DNA of 64,000 nt, taken from NCBI GenBank assembly GCA_022829145.1, contig CM040748.1, positions 285,001 through 349,000 on the forward strand, given 5' to 3'. Made by a program: the position numbers and the translations under genes. Below are positions 24,471 through 37,200 of the stretch, in pieces (position 1 is the first letter of the stretch; the number at the start of each line of letters is the position of its first letter). Source of the stretch: Albula goreensis. Lineage: Eukaryota; Chordata; Actinopteri; Albuliformes; Albulidae. The notes beneath the pieces are model-generated. The model saw only the letters and a list, made by a program, of their open reading frames with translations, had not been told where the DNA came from and did not search any database.

Positions 24471-26612
24471 TGAATGTGCTCTGGTATTTACTGTGCTGCT
24501 TGTATCAGGAGCTTCACGACACAAGGAAACACACAGAGGAAGGAAAGTGCCATTTGCATCATTTTTGAAACAAAGCAAAACAAAAAGTAGCACACAGGGC
24601 AATGCAGGTACTCAGTATCAGCTCCTTTACCACAGCCACAGGTAAGCCCAGGAGCTCACTGCACAGGCACACACCCCATGTTTTACATAGGCAAATACCC
24701 TCCCATCAACATTTACATTTCAGCCCCCAGCATTTGCCCCAGATAATACGGGAAATCCAGAGAAAAGAAAATTACAATTAGAAACAATGACATGTATTTT
24801 TAAGGCTTTTTCTTTATATATGTTTTTACAATTTATAAATGTTACATGCTACAGTACAACCTAGGGTAGAATGTCATTAACCATTTTCCATTCTGCAGTA
24901 GAAAAAAGCAACCCATTCCCATTTTACTGAGTTATTCTCGCAGTACAGGGTCTGAACTCTGCTGAGGAAATTTATTAAAACAGAAAAACATCTCTATTGG
25001 TATTCCTGATACAGGACTGTATGTATAAAAATAACTGATAGTACAGTTCAAATTAAATTCACAGTATTTTTCTTATGAAGCGAGAAACTCAACTTGATTT
25101 TTTTAAAAAAAGCAAATCGTTTCAGGAGCAAACATGATAAATGATTAAATTTTTCTTAAAGGAAATGCATGTTCAGTGAGTAGTGAACGCTAACGGATCC
25201 TTTCCAGTCCAGGGGAGCCGGAACACTCGGCTTTAGAGAAAATAAGAACGTCCTAAAAGATCAAGTCTGTCCAGGCTTGGGGCTGCGATGCTGGGGAGCA
25301 CAGCGACTCGGTCTGCTCCTTTCAGTCCACGTTCAGCCCATACGGTGACATCACAACTTGCAGTTGAATGACAGAATTACAGTTTAGCTCTTTTTACGGA
25401 AAAGCTGACTTTCATGAGTTGCCCTGGCACGGACGCTCAGAGGCAGAGTCTGGTTAAGGAGGGGAAGGTCCTGAGTCTGGCTGAGCAGCAGGTGGGACGA
25501 TGAGCTCCAGGCTTCTTTTATTACTATCTTTCATTAAATATTTAAATTCTATATTTTAGATTTCCAACGTGTTATTTTTCACCACCGAAGAGTGACGTTT
25601 TTAAAAAAATTGAGCATATAAAAGAATTTAAAAGCTCTTCAGTGGTAAAAAGAGAAGATATTCTGGATGAATAAAGCACCACTTTCAGTATCCACCGTCG
25701 CATTCCTTTGCTGTGGAAATACCCATCTGTGAGGGAAGGCCTCTACACCAAACCAGAGCTAACAGAGAGAGGAAAAACATGAAGGCCAAAAGTTAAATAT
25801 TTATGGAAATGGAAAATGTGTGATATGCTCAAAATCAAAAACCAAATTAAGAATGTCACCCAACTGCTGCAATTACTGCAAACTTCTGTGGACATTACAG
25901 AGTGATACAACTGTGAAGAGCAGCACACTGCCAGGTGGAATGCTCGCTGAAGACCGAATGGACTCAGAGGCACTGTGGGACGGCACGTCTCATCCAGCCA
26001 CACACACACACTCACCTGGGTCTGGGGCGAAGCCGCTCTCCTTTAATGTCCATTTTCAATCTGTGGAGAAGCAGGGAGGTGTTTTTCAGACTGAGATCAC
26101 CCTTCAGATGGCAAAGTCACCACAGAAAATTATAACCTCACAGGTCAGGTTTGAGTAGCATATTAAAGGCATTCCCCCGCATCACAATAACATCCATTTG
26201 CCAGTGTGCTGCCAATCAAATGCTTACAGCCATTCATTAAAGAAGTGACAGCCATGTGCTAAACATAAACTTACTCAAATCAAACCTCAAAGCAGACGGA
26301 TGTTTTTCAGGCTTTAAACCTCCCAGGACCATTATTCACCTTAATATATAATTCACTGTATTAAATATGTATTTTTCACGGCTGCTGAATGTGGTGCTCC
26401 ATGACTCTGTACAGACTCCCACAGAAACAGCCGCCTCATAAATACAGCATTGGCTGGATCAGAGGAAACTATCACTAAAACTACCGAGAGTAAAGGTGTA
26501 TTAACGCAGACTTTGAGATGCTGTGAGTCATTCACCACTAATGACACAAAAATTCTCACTACTTCGAAATGAGCACATTCTTGGTGTCACATTACTGTCC
26601 TAAGTTCTGTTG

Positions 26613-26646
<34 letters not shown>

Positions 26647-27490
26647 GCTGAAGATCTGTGATCCACTAATGGTCCATAACGCACAAACACATTTGCGATG
26701 CTTCATTGAAGATTGTGAAAGATAATCTTCTTAATCGGAGTAAAACATGCAGACATCCTGCTGATTAGCTGTGCTGATGTCTTTCCCACCTCATGACTCA
26801 ACCCCTGGAGTCTGGGACCCACACTGTCCCACAATGCACCCCTGCAGCAGCATGGCGGCATCCACCACAGTAATCTCTAAGCCATCTGACTGAACACAAA
26901 TGCTGGGCAGATTGCCCCGACAGATATCCTGCCAAACAGGAACCCTTGACTGTGTCAGAGGAGATGTTTGACAAATTGATCATAGTTGTTACAATGCATG
27001 CCAGTATTTCTGTGGTTGCCATTGCATAACAGTCGTGTGAATTCATAAGTGTTCCACAGCGCTATCAATTTCCGTATCTTAACATTTCCATGGAAATAGA
27101 TGTTAATAGACTTCAAATGCATTCTCATATGTCCCCAGTATTCCTGGGGATTGGTATTCAGTCTGATATTATGTCCACTGATATTGTCATGTATGTCTGG
27201 GTCTGAATAATTTCTGAATTATTGAAAAAATGAAAAACCACTCAGGGGACTGATGTAGCAAACTGTATATATATATAATTTTTAATGGAGAAATATCCTG
27301 TATATTTAATGGAGAAATATACAGGATATTTCTCCATTAAATTATAAATATACACAGTTTGCAACATCAGTCCCCTGAGTGGTTTTATCCAGAGCAGATG
27401 CACAAGACAGCAGCTCGTTACAGGCATTCTCAACCTGCCAGAACCATCAGAGAGCAGATCCTGCTCACACAGGTCCAGTTAGCACAGTGG
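24471..27490. other. Tail-to-tail interval between cyth3 and usp42
   Basis: No gene is confidently seen. It should contain the usp42 3' untranslated region. Present are a 29-T run near 26615-26643, a palindrome at 27234-27386 and a possible short terminal usp42 exon at 26012-26060. Confidence 0.5.
27234..27386. repeat. 150-bp palindromic hairpin element
   Basis: The outer arms AAAACCACTCAGGGGACTGA and its complement TCAGTCCCCTGAGTGGTTTT are perfect. The inner stem AATGGAGAAATATCCTGTAT pairs with ATACAGGATATTTCTCCATT around a loop of about 13 nt. It may be a foldback MITE or another hairpin-forming sequence. Confidence 0.85.
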
Positions 27491-27492
27491 AA

Positions 27493-27662
27493 CCCTGCGC
27501 TGGCCAGCCGGCCGTATGATTGTAGCCCTGCGCTGCCCGGCCTGCTGTATGATGGCAGCCCTGCGCTGCCCAGCCGGCTGTATGATGGCAGCCCTGCGCT
27601 GGCCAGCCGGCTGTATGATGGCAGCCCTGCGCTGGCCAGCCGGCTGTATGATTGTAGCCCCA
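27493..27662. repeat. 33-bp tandem repeat, about 5 copies
   Basis: Units of GCCCTGCGCTGGCCAGCCGG plus CTGTATGATGGCA, GC-rich, starting about 110 bp after the palindrome. Confidence 0.92.
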
Positions 27663-27974
27663 CCCTGTTAGCCTCCCCCGGCTTATCTCACCCCCTCCAG
27701 AGAGTGAGCCCATTGGACTGACATGACCTGTTATCCACACACAAAACAGGGCACATGCAGCCCTGTACATTCTGTACTCCAGAATGAAATCCGGCATCGT
27801 GTCGCCATCTGTTGCCAGAAATGGTGTACTGCAACAGTGGGAATTCTGAAAACTGTAGGCATACAGTAACAATGAATTCTGAGAGGATCAAGCCAAAACA
27901 AACCCATTTAACACACAGTAAACAAAACACACAGAGGCAGATCTCTGGTGTCAGTGTGTGGTGGTGGCTATTAC

Positions 27975-28213
27975 CTGCATGAGGGTGGTCATTACCTGTG
28001 TGGTCGTGGAGATGGGCGGCTCGGTGAGAGAGGCCGTTTTCCGTGTGCCGCGGCTCCTCCCGCTCTCGGCAGAGCCGCTTGTGGCTCACCCAGTCACCAT
28101 CGCTCTCTCGTGGGGATTTCTCACGGTCCATCTCGTCGTGTCCTCTCTTCTTCTTCTTGTGTTTCCATGAGCTGTTGTCCAAGCTCTTGTCTGAGTTAGA
28201 AGGATCTTGGGCC
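27975..28213 (-). CDS. usp42: usp42 exon 17 (last exon traced)
   Basis: Continues in phase after the split Trp codon: [20 protein letters not shown] then [13 protein letters not shown]. It ends at one of two in-frame donors 21 nt apart (27996 or 27975, both ag|gtaat). Reading on without splicing gives a hydrophobic tail unlike USP42, so a further exon is expected. Confidence 0.75.
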
Positions 28214-31200
28214 CTACAGAAGGTTGAGGAGAAAAAGCTGTAATATTTGTAAAATATTTGCATTAAATATCTATATCCAATCCAGGGATAATGGTGCCCT
28301 GGCTTTCCATTTCCTCCGCTCGGTTCAAACCTTGATTCTTTGAGCCATGCTGCAGGTTTTTAGCCACATGCAAGAATAATAGGTTTGCGAATGTATTTTA
28401 CTTAATCAACAGCAAAGATGGCGTAAACATTTTATATGTCCTTCATTTGTTGTGTGTACAGTGTGAGTGACTTAAGGTGTTAACTTAGGTATAATTTAGG
28501 TATAAATTCCGACTTACGTTGAAAATCGGCTTAAAGTCGTCGAGGAACGGAACTTGTTCGTAAGTCGAGGACCCCCTGTATTTTTATTTTTTTATTTATT
28601 TTTTTTTTTTTTAAGTGAATGGGTGCTGCCACTTTGTCAGAGATAGAAAAATAGTGGAAATGTGTTAAACAGATAAATGATGTGAATGAAAAAAGAGAAA
28701 AAAAAAAGGAAAGAGCTGCAGATTCATGCAGGTGTAAAACTGGCTTGACCATAAACTTACAAGGACAATAACTAACGGCTGCATTAAAATAAACACGGGC
28801 TCTTGGTTATCAGAGACGCTCCTAATGCATAACTAGCACAGCATATCCATACTGAGCTGACAGTGGAGCGGATCTGTGCAGCGTAAGTTGGGAGCTGATG
28901 TCAGTCAGCATGCAGGGATACATTGTAAAACATACCGGTCATTTCCCTAAAAAGAGACGTTCATATTTCTGCGGCAGGACAAACATCGCCCCATGTTTAA
29001 CCCAAAGAGATCCGTCACAGCCCAATTTCAGGGGACCTCAGCAACTGGCTCTGTAAGGTCACCATTACCTCCCATTCCCAACATAGCATGAGTAAAGCAA
29101 TGCAGTACCATCATCATGAAGACAGGGGGCAGTGTTTCCACACTTAGTGAATAACAGTATGCCATCTGAATGAGAACCTACTAAAACTTCCACTGTAGCA
29201 ATAAAAGAAAGCAATGTTGTAGGTGTAGTGTAATTTTCTGGTGAATTCTCTCAGAGGGACAGCACTGGCATGGCCCCTGAGATAGCGTTGGGCAGTCACA
29301 GAGGGAAGAGCTTCCAGCCACAGGAAACCCACAGGCACATAAAGAGAGAAGAGCTCACCAGTACTCCCGGTCCTTGTCTTTAGTCTTCTTCTTCTTCTTG
29401 GACTTTTTGTGTTTCCTGGCCCTATGTTCCTCTGATTGTCTGTCCCAGAGGTGCTGCCTCCTGTCAGAGTCGCCCCGGTGACGGTCGCGGTTCGGGGGGG
29501 TGCTGGCCGAGGTTGGGGGCGAATGGTGCCTGTTGTGGCTGCCGTCCTGAGAGTGGCGCCCCCTCCCTCGGCCCTCCTCTGTCCATCGGCGTCGGCTGTG
29601 GTGCTCCTCTCTGTAGTGGTGCCTGCGGTCTCGGCTCTCCCTGGATCGGTGCCGGTCGTCCCGGTGCCGGTGGGTGTGCCGGTCCCAGCGGCGCTCGGTG
29701 TCACGGTCCCGGTGATGGCGTCGGTCCCGGCTGTGCGACCTGTCCCCGTGGCTGCGGTATTCTCTTTGGCGTTTGTGAGCGGGTCGGTCCCGGCTGCGGT
29801 CCCGCTCCCTGTGGGGCCTGTGTCTGCTCGGCGTCCGGCCCCGGTCCCGAGCGGGGGAGAGGGGCAGGCCATCTCTGGAGGGATATCTCTGCTTCTCTGC
29901 GCTGCTTTTCCCCTCTCTGAGCTCCGGCTGCCCGTCGCGGCCCGGGACCCTGCCATCACTCCCCCAGGTGCCTCTGGAGTCCTCCTCAGGCTCCTTCAGG
30001 CGGGGGCGGCGGTGAGGGGGTCGGGTCTCCCAGGAGGCAGCTCGGGCCATACGGGACGTTTGCTCTACTGGCCGTGGTGCTGGAGCGGAGGCTCTCAGCT
30101 GATGCTGCGCCGAGAGGAGCGCAGGGTGGCCGGGCCCGGGTCTCTGTGCCAGTGCTCTCCTGCCTGGCCGAGGGCTCCAGCAGGCTCTGGGCTCCAGGCC
30201 CGCAGCTCACAGCTGTGTGAGGTGCATGTGGAGTGAGGCTGTGCAGGTGAGGTTTAGCCCTTGAGTCTTGGGTGGAGGGTGGTCTGTCAGGGGCTGGGGA
30301 ATGCCGGAGGGTGTCATTGCTGGCGGAGCTCTGGTCCAGAGGAGGGCCCCCTAGGAGGGTGGGTGGGGAGCAGCAGAGGACAACTCTTTGCTGCTAAATA
30401 AGAAAACAAAACTGCAGTCAATCACACTGAATAATGTGAAGTCTGCTACTTTGTATTGCCAAAAGCTGAACTTAAAACAGTCCCCCGCTGAACAGCCCAA
30501 GAACTACATTTAAAGCCACACAGGCCAGACTTTCTGTGGGGAATTTTAATTTCTCTGATCGTGGCTGGCGCTGCACACGACTATTACCCACACAACAGCG
30601 GGGTTTAGCTGGGAATGTTTGCCAGAGATGAACAACTGTCACAGCAGAAATTGTGTTAGACACACACAGTTGGGCAGTGTTATTCTTGTGCTAGGTAACA
30701 TTATGCAACAGCTGTATTGAAGCTACACCACTTAAACAGCAATCGGCACCTGCTGGGCCTACAGGCAGCACTTGTGTTTAACACAGCTCAGCACAAGCTG
30801 CCCGCCGAGCCAAGATGACAGCTAGCTGGACAGATTTCTGTTACTGGAGCAATCTGACTGAGGGCACCACTACCATGTAAGATTTTTGCAGTGAATCACA
30901 TATTGCCCATTACTAAAAAAACAGAAAACAGTCAGAATAGATCTTACAGCCAGTTGTACACTATGTACATTCTATGGCATAAAACATACATATATACATA
31001 CATATAGTGTCATATTTATTATTTTAAATGTTGCATGTTTTAATTTTTTGGACGATGGAAGCGTTTATTCATTAGCAATGCAATAAGTATGTCGGCATGT
31101 CTGTTACGATGCATGAACACAAAAATGCTTTGAGTTCTACGCTAGTTCATTTCCACTCTTTTGGTCCCAGCTCACGGAGCGTGCTCACCTGGGCCTGGTG

Positions 31201-34200
31201 ACCGCAGACGGGTTTGTCCTGAGCAGGGTTTCCATGGCAGCACTGGCTGTGCTGCTGGCTGCAGTCTGAGCACTACCCGAGCCAAAAACATCAGGGGAAG
31301 CCTAAACAACCAGCAGAGGCACATTAGAGTGACAGGAACACAAAACAAGGAGGTACATCTACAAACACTGTGAATCTCAGCACCTCCTTCTGCTCTCTGA
31401 CCATCACAAACACCGTCAGCACATAAACATGAACACAACCGTTCCAGGTGATGTAGTAACACGTGCATTAACAGAGTATACCTGCTCTGTGTGTTTGAGG
31501 CCGTTGGGCGCATGCAGCCCGTTCTGGCTGGGTTTGGGGGTGCAGCGGACGGGTGCCGGCCGGCCCTCTTGCACACACGTCTCTGGAGCAGAGGAGCCGT
31601 TGGCTCTGGGGAGCGGCTGAGGTCGGGGGGTGGGGCTGTAGGAGGGGACGCTCCCCCCATTCTTCCCGTTTACAGTTGCAGGGAGGCGGGGCTTGGTCAG
31701 ACCGTTCTCCAGGGCGCCGCCCTCCTGGTCAGACTCCTCCGAGGACTCCTGCCCATAGGGCACCAGGAAGGTGGCGCAGCGGTTTGGGGGCGTGCCGTTG
31801 ACACGGGGCGGGCGGGGGGCGGGGAGGGCATCGGGGCGGGACACGGTGGCTGCCCGAGTTTCTGAGGTAGACTTTGAGGAAGAGGAGGAGGAAGATGAGG
31901 ACGAGGCTGAGGATGAGGGCTGCAGGTGTGAGGTGGAGGGCTGGGAGCAGCTGGGGCCACTCTGCAGGGCCGGCTGGACCTGAACGGGCCTGGCCTTGCC
32001 CTGCGCAATGGGGAAGGACAGCTTCTGCCTCTTGGCTGGCTCCGGGATCCCAGTGGGACGGCTGGTTATCTGGGGCAGGCTGGAGCTGCTGGACAGCTCC
32101 TTCAAGGAGCCGTTGCCATTGATGTGGGGAGGTTTCTGTAGGACAGACACACAGTGTTCACCGCCGCACACACAAAACCCCACACCCTCAGCCTTAAGCA
32201 GCAATACCCCTCAGACCCGCAGCCACACGACTCCTGTTTGTTTCCCAAGTATTTGTCATGTTATTCTTGAAAGGCTCAATGGTAAGTCTGTTTGGATTTG
32301 TGTGCAAGTACTCTTTTGGAGCAATGTTCGTTAATTCTACATTTCTGATCTTCAAACATTGTACAACTCGCTGTTACGTTTGTCTTAAACCATGTTTCAT
32401 TTTTGGAAGTTATTTTTTAAGGAATAATAAAGCCCAGCCGGATGCCTATCCTGCCGTTTCCCCTCCCTTTCACCACGGTCCGTTTAGTTTGCCTGTTGGC
32501 CCTCAGCATGTTTGCATGCGGCGTACCTTGCTCATGTGTGCTGGCAGCTGCGGCCCGATGAAGCCGGTGGTAGCATGGCGCGGTGCGGCGGGGCGTGGCG
32601 CGGCAGGCCGCGGGCTCAGGATGGGCCGGGGGGAGGACTGGCCGGGTGTGCGGAGGGCAGGGCTGTAGTCCCAACCGTTCTTCAGATCTGGGGACCTGTC
32701 AGCCCAAAACGGGGGGTTCTGTAAGCAGGTCTGCACTACCCAGTACCACAGCAGCCCTTAACCCAGGACCCGCAGCACCTCCCAACCCCCAGTCTGCATC
32801 ACAGACTACTACCTGAGTTTGAGTCCCATACTTTCAGTACATATTTCAACACAAAATGTAACCTCTCTCTGATAGAACTAAGCAAACAGCTAAAGCATGC
32901 TGATTAAAAGTCCTTCAATGAAAGTGGAATACTCATTATCAATACCTTGATAACCTTTTTCTGACTAAATCTGACATATGTTGGGTAAATCATCGCTGGG
33001 TATATTACATTAGGCCTGACACCGCCTGCCTGATCAGCAGTTAATCTGGGGTGATCTGCAGCACCCAAACAAGGCCGAGCGAAACTCAGAGCCTGCGGAA
33101 AGCCCGCTGTGCACAGAGGAGCACGGCCCACCTGATGTAAAAGAGAACATAAGCTTGCTGGTTGAGCACAGATCTGACATCGCTGATGGAGACCGACGCG
33201 TCGTTCATCTCGTACCACTGTCCATTGCTGGCCTGGGAGACAAGGTGAGGAAGCTTACTGCCATACACAAACACGTGCTACACATCCAGCAAACCCTGCT
33301 TATATACAGATTTAAAACTTTCTAAACATTACCAGCATTTTAGAATTAATAACCAACTAGTAGCCAAATAGTAACTTAAACTGACAAGAATGATAACACC
33401 ATTAAAATGGTTCTGCATATTTTCAAAATCAAATCAGGATTGAATTTCAGTCCAACTTTAATAACAGGATTGGAATGCGTGTGTGACGGGCTGCGTTTAC
33501 CTTTATGAAGCAGCGATAGTGGTGTGACGGGCTGGGTTTACCTTTATGAAGCAGTGATAGTGGTGTGACAGGCTGGATTTACCTTTATGAAGCAGCGATA
33601 GTGGTGTGACAGGCTGCGTTTACCCTTATGAAGCAGCGATAGTGGTGTGACGGGCTGGGTTTACCTTTATGAAGCAGTGATAGTGGTGTGACGGGCTGGG
33701 TTTACCTTTATGAAGCAGGATTGCTGGGAAGCAGTGATAGTGGTGTGACGGGCTGGGTTTACCTTTATGAAGCAGCGATAGTGGTGTGACGGGCTGCGCT
33801 TACCTTTATGAAGCAGTGATAGTGGTGTGACAGGCTGGGTTTACCTTTATGAAGCAGTGATAGTGGTGTGACGGGCTGCGTTTACCCTTATGAAGCAGTG
33901 ATAGTGGTGTGACGGGCTGCGTTTACCTTTATGAAGCAGTAGTAGTGTCCAGCATGGCAGCTGAACCCAGAGTGGACCAGCACAGCATACAGGAGGTAGA
34001 CCAGGGGCTCCCCGTGAGGCTGGGACATGAAGGGACGCATGTCCAGGTACTCCGGATAGCGCACATCCTGCAGAACAGCACAGCGGCAAACCCTCAGCAC
34101 AGACACCCTCTACTGCTCCGAGTACAAACCTGCATCCTCTTACAAACTCCCACTGCTCTGAGCAAATCAGAAAATAAGAAAATAAACCCTGTCGGACTAA

Positions 34201-37200
34201 GTTAACCAGAAGGTTGAACTTAAAAAAATACACCCCAGATATAACTGAAAGAGGCATAATGTCAAATGCTCCGTAACAACAAGGTCATACCGGAGCTGGC
34301 TAGTCACTGCTTTGTCACTCATGCACCATGTAATCAGTTAGCATGCAACATGTCAACAAGCAGCTAACTAACTAACTAGCAAGCTCAGTCATTGAACTGT
34401 AATGGTGAATTAGCCTGACTATTTTGCAAAATACAGCTTGTTATGGGGATATCTCAAAGTGTAGTACCTAAAGTACATTGCAATATAGAATGCTCAAATG
34501 ACTATAAGCAAATAGCTTTTATTGTGGTCAATTCTGCTTTTTCATTCATATCACCAACTAGCTGCTTCTCCATATCTGGTTGAACCTAAACTGTAAACAC
34601 ACCCCCCTAACTTTTACGGGGTTGGTTTAGCGCAGCATTCAGCTGCCACTGAGCCCGGGTGAGCGGCCGTAGCAGAATGCAGTCGCGGTGATCGCTCCAG
34701 ACAGACAGCTGCTCTGTACACATGTCTCTGGGTGAGAGGCACCACCAGCTGCCCAAAGGACAGAATACCTCTGTTATTCTGCTAAGAAACTGTGCACCAG
34801 CACGTTAAGCCCTGAAAGCAAGACAACAAGCACACAACAAGCATACAGCAAGCTCAATCTCGTTATGGAGATGATTTTAACCAAAGAGAGCCAGTAACTA
34901 CTTTCAGTGGTTGCTTCCCCCTTTGTAGTCCAGAACATGGTGCTAGCACAGCAAGTAATGTTATTTCCCTCTTAACAGCCACTAGAATTATGGGGCATTA
35001 CAATGTGCTGTTGAAAATTCCTGAAATTCAGCATATGTCTTGAAAGACAACTATCTGATTGGGCAAAAGAAAAAACATAAATGATTATGAGAGTTATGAT
35101 TCAAATATCGCTGCCACAGACCTAGGCCTTCACACTCTGCATTCTGAGAGAGCAGGACTAGTTATGGCCACTGGATCTTTGAAGGTACATTGTGAAGTTA
35201 ATGGTGAGTAACTGATTGCAACTTCACATTTTAAATTATGAATTACTTGCTCAGGTCAGAGGTCATTTATTATCTATAGATCAGGAGGCGCTGAAAATGT
35301 AAGAGGCAAAACCGGAGCCCCACCTTTGCAATCTTTGCTCCATTGTAGTTTGCGAAACGGTTCAGAGAAAGAGTGAGTACATTTGAGGTTCGGTGGATGG
35401 TAAACCTTTTTGAGGCTGGAACCATCTTCCTGCACCTAGAGAGAAATTAAGAAAACAATATTACTCCATGTGTAAGATGAAATAGCATGATAAACTAATA
35501 ATGTATGTTCATATGGAATTTTTCCTGCATTTGATGAATTTTCCACAAAAATTAAAATTCACAAGTGCATACTTAAAATGGTTAAAGAACAGTTGTAGAG
35601 GCAGTGGACAACAATATAACTACAGATTAATAAGAAACATGTCTATATTTATGTACACCAGTGTAAATCAACAAACCAATAAAACACCAGGCTGTTTTAC
35701 ATTACGTTAATTCTATAAATTTCCCACTCATTTTGCACATTGTTTTGGTTGCTTGAATATCAGCTTCCCACCCTGAAAAAGCCACCGAGAAAAAACAAAG
35801 TGTTTCTTACTTGGTACACTTGTACGCATTCTCTCCATCCAGTTGTTCAGGTTTAACAAACTGTTCAAGAGCTTTGGTGATGTTCTGTGCAGTCTAAAAG
35901 TCAGCAAGACAACCAGTTCAAGTTCTTTACTATATAGTAAATACAAATGTAATTGATATAACACAATTTACATAAAGACAAACAAAAAGTATGCTTTTGA
36001 AAACTTGCATTAAATATTCGTTGAATATGATGATATACTGCACTTTCATATGCCAGTCACAGAGCATAAGAGCACGTGTGACAGAACGCAGCATAAAACT
36101 CTTAAAAGTGCTCAGTTATATAAAACAACAAAGAGGCAAACAGCGTGGAAGAGGTGAATTACCTTGATCTCCAAGGCAACATCCAGGTAAGGGTCGTAGG
36201 TGTCAGACACAGCCTTACAGTTCAGACATTTTACTTAAAGAGAAAAATTGAAAAAAGATTTATTTCTCATTTCAAAATATAAAATCTAGACGCAAACTGT
36301 TGATTTATTAAATACAAGAAGCACCAAATCTAAGCGCCAAACTGTCAACGCCACTGTACCAAAACTCAAAAGAAGAAAATGATAAAATGTTGAATAACTT
36401 TCACATTCAAATTATCTGTGCTCTCTTAACCTGCTCAAAAGGTATACAACCTTTCCACGAAGAACAAACTATCAGTCAGCTCAATCAGAAACATTACGAA
36501 TGTGTTAACTGCATTATTTATTTGATGCTACATAACTGCTTTGCAGAAAAAGGCATGAATCTCAGTTGAAGACAGCGTACCTCTGGACCTCAGGTAGCCG
36601 CCAAAGACCTGATGGATTAATGTTGTTGCCTGTGTATGTCTGTCCAGTCTACCAAAAAAGACACAAAGATGCCAGAATGTCACACTCTTTTCATAGGACA
36701 CTCATATAAATACAAAATCTGCTCCAAAGGCACCTGGTGGTAACCTGAATATCAGTATTACATGGAAAACATATAATCTGAACAAAGCAGACCAGACAGC
36801 ACATACAATATGATACACAAATGAGCATTTAGGATTTAAACGCTACGCATCTCTTATGGAAATAACAATAATTCACGTGAGGAGAAAATATTCCAAGGAC
36901 CTTGGAAACACTGAATTAATTACATTTAGAAGCAGAGCACAGAGAAGGACAGTTTTTATGTAAACACTGTTAGTACCAAATACATTATTGCAGAGACTTC
37001 ATATAGAAAGATACATGCAGTTAAAGTACACCAAGCCCATGGGGTGTGAAACTCGCTGGGTAAACTCACTTGTTCCCAGACAGGCAGGCCTTTTGCATAG
37101 CATCCACTGTGTACCGGAGGAACTCGTGGGCATCCTCCTGGCTCCCAAAGCGAAAATGTGTTGCGATCCCTGCAAGATAATCCAAAATATGAGCAACACA

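Noticed and set aside
27688-27974. Read-through C-terminus of usp42 after exon 17
   Set aside because: The predicted tail is Cys/Leu/Phe-rich and unlike the charged USP42 end; two good donors precede it.
29436-30236. 266-codon + strand frame rich in Val/Pro
   Set aside because: It is the shadow of the GC-rich usp42 Arg/Asp domain on the other strand.
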